From: CAWBUW01 sp963792075 | GTDB taxonomy: Bacteria; Chloroflexota; Anaerolineae; Anaerolineales; UBA4823 | Length of the DNA: 64,000 nt | Assembly (NCBI GenBank): GCA_963792075.1 | Contig: CAWBUW010000012.1 | Location: 2,686,853 to 2,750,852, forward strand | Direction: 5' to 3' | Shown: positions 63,353 through 64,000 of the stretch, in pieces | How positions within the stretch are numbered: position 1 is the stretch's first letter | Layout: each line of letters begins with the position of its first letter | The notes under the pieces: generated by a model | Told to the model about the DNA's origin: nothing | The model's input: the letters and a program-made list of their open reading frames with translations, nothing else | Database searches by the model: none | Position numbers and translations under genes: made by a program

Positions 63353-63931
63353 TCAGTCTGGATAAGTCGGAAGGGAATTAAGGTATTTCAAATATAAAGC
63401 TTTTATCTCTTCAACCCTGCTTGCGAACATACGTACCTCAGCCTGGTCAAAAACTCCTTCATCGCCTGGCTTAAGATCTATTTCATATTTGCCGACTTTT
63501 CCGTACATCCGGGTGGTGCTGTTAATGATGTTTTCATGGTCGCAAACAATCTCTAGCTTTCCATCTTTCATGTCAATCGTATCAATTTCTTGCATGCGTG
63601 CCGAAACGCGTATTTCAATCCCGGCAGGGTAAAGCGCCACTTCAATATTTCGGTCATTCGACAGCAAGGATGCGAGTTTTGTTTCGGTTAGTAGATCCAT
63701 CTTTTTTCCCTCTTGAGAAAAGGCAGAATCACCGCATGGGTTAACACACGTGACTGGAATCGATACCTGGTTCTTTTCCAACAACCACACCCGCTCGATA
63801 CAGCGGATGATGGCTTGACTTTGATTTTCTCCCCACCAATTCAACAGTTCATCGAGTTGTTGCCGAGAGACTCCGGGCAAGCGGAAAGCAATCGGATGGG
63901 GTGTATTGGTGCGTTTTGAAAATGGTGTCAT
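63353..63931 (-). CDS. Protein with possible ribbon-helix-helix N terminus, unknown
   Basis: A 192-residue protein. Residues ~13-48 (PIAFRLPGVSRQQLDELL...QAIIRCIERVW) have the strand-helix-helix pattern of ribbon-helix-helix DNA-binding domains. A Cys pair (VTCVNPCG) and a ~110-residue alpha/beta region follow. An ATG at ~63700 (MDLLTETKL) could start a shorter protein, so the two halves might be separate genes fused in this reading. No function assigned. Confidence 0.5.
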   Translation of the reverse strand: MTPFSKRTNTPHPIAFRLPGVSRQQLDELLNWWGENQSQAIIRCIERVWLLEKNQVSIPVTCVNPCGDSAFSQEGKKMDLLTETKLASLLSNDRNIEVALYPAGIEIRVSARMQEIDTIDMKDGKLEIVCDHENIINSTTRMYGKVGKYEIDLKPGDEGVFDQAEVRMFASRVEEIKALYLKYLNSLPTYPD

Positions 63932-64000
63932 GAATAGCCTCGAAAGAACTTGTGATTTGTATTACTACTGTATAACAAAATGAATACAATTTCAAGTCCC

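Overview
The window reads like a chromosome segment of a member of the Chloroflexota, probably Anaerolineae. This is inferred from gene style: secreted and lipid-anchored proteins with Thr/Pro linkers, large multi-GAF and multi-PAS kinases, a FIST protein, a mitochondrial-type citrate synthase and an archaeal-type aspartate-semialdehyde dehydrogenase. No rRNA, tRNA, CRISPR array or transposase gene was seen.

Positions 609-19721 are two direct tandem copies of a ~9.55 kb unit (609-10169 and 10170-19721). Each unit holds the 3' end of recQ, an FmdB-type zinc ribbon gene, a three-gene ABC-2 transporter, a double-hotdog thioesterase, a small methyltransferase, thyA-folA, a beta-propeller gene broken by an amber codon, a 591-aa secreted protein with an internal repeat and a small secreted protein. 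The first ~1.4 kb differs by a few percent between copies. The remaining ~8.1 kb has only about 17 base differences, and 12 of these lie on the outer G or C of a GANTC motif. From 19.7 to 22.5 kb there are minus-strand membrane proteins and lipoproteins.

From 22.7 to 36.6 kb come a PDZ/membrane NarL-type kinase with its regulator, a FIST protein with a multi-GAF kinase, and a four-gene minus-strand operon (Cys-rich YkgJ-like protein, two halves of a heterodimeric ABC exporter, DUF4032-like protein).

From 36.7 to 48.3 kb lies an unusual catabolic cluster: a SorC regulator, an ABC sugar-uptake lipoprotein with two permeases, a UroD/MtaA-type methyltransferase, an AraL-like HAD phosphatase, AraM-like glycerol-1-phosphate dehydrogenase, a corrinoid protein, a zinc polyol dehydrogenase and a ribulokinase. 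It has much of the content of the Bacillus subtilis ara operon, without isomerase and epimerase, but with a B12 methyl-transfer pair placed inside it.

From 48.3 to 53.4 kb is a minus-strand lysC-asd-HAD protein-thrC operon. It is preceded by what looks like a Thr/Met-codon leader peptide, an intrinsic terminator and a sigma70-like promoter: a classical attenuator. From 53.5 to 62.2 kb come a PocR-PAS5 kinase with regulator, a UbiB-type kinase, trxB, mdh and citrate synthase. The window ends with a composite inverted repeat, a propeller lipoprotein and a possible ribbon-helix-helix protein.

Three genes carry single-base frameshifts, two of them in homopolymers. Together with the GANTC-linked transitions this suggests that some differences are long-read consensus errors at methylated motifs, so copy-specific substitutions should be read with care.
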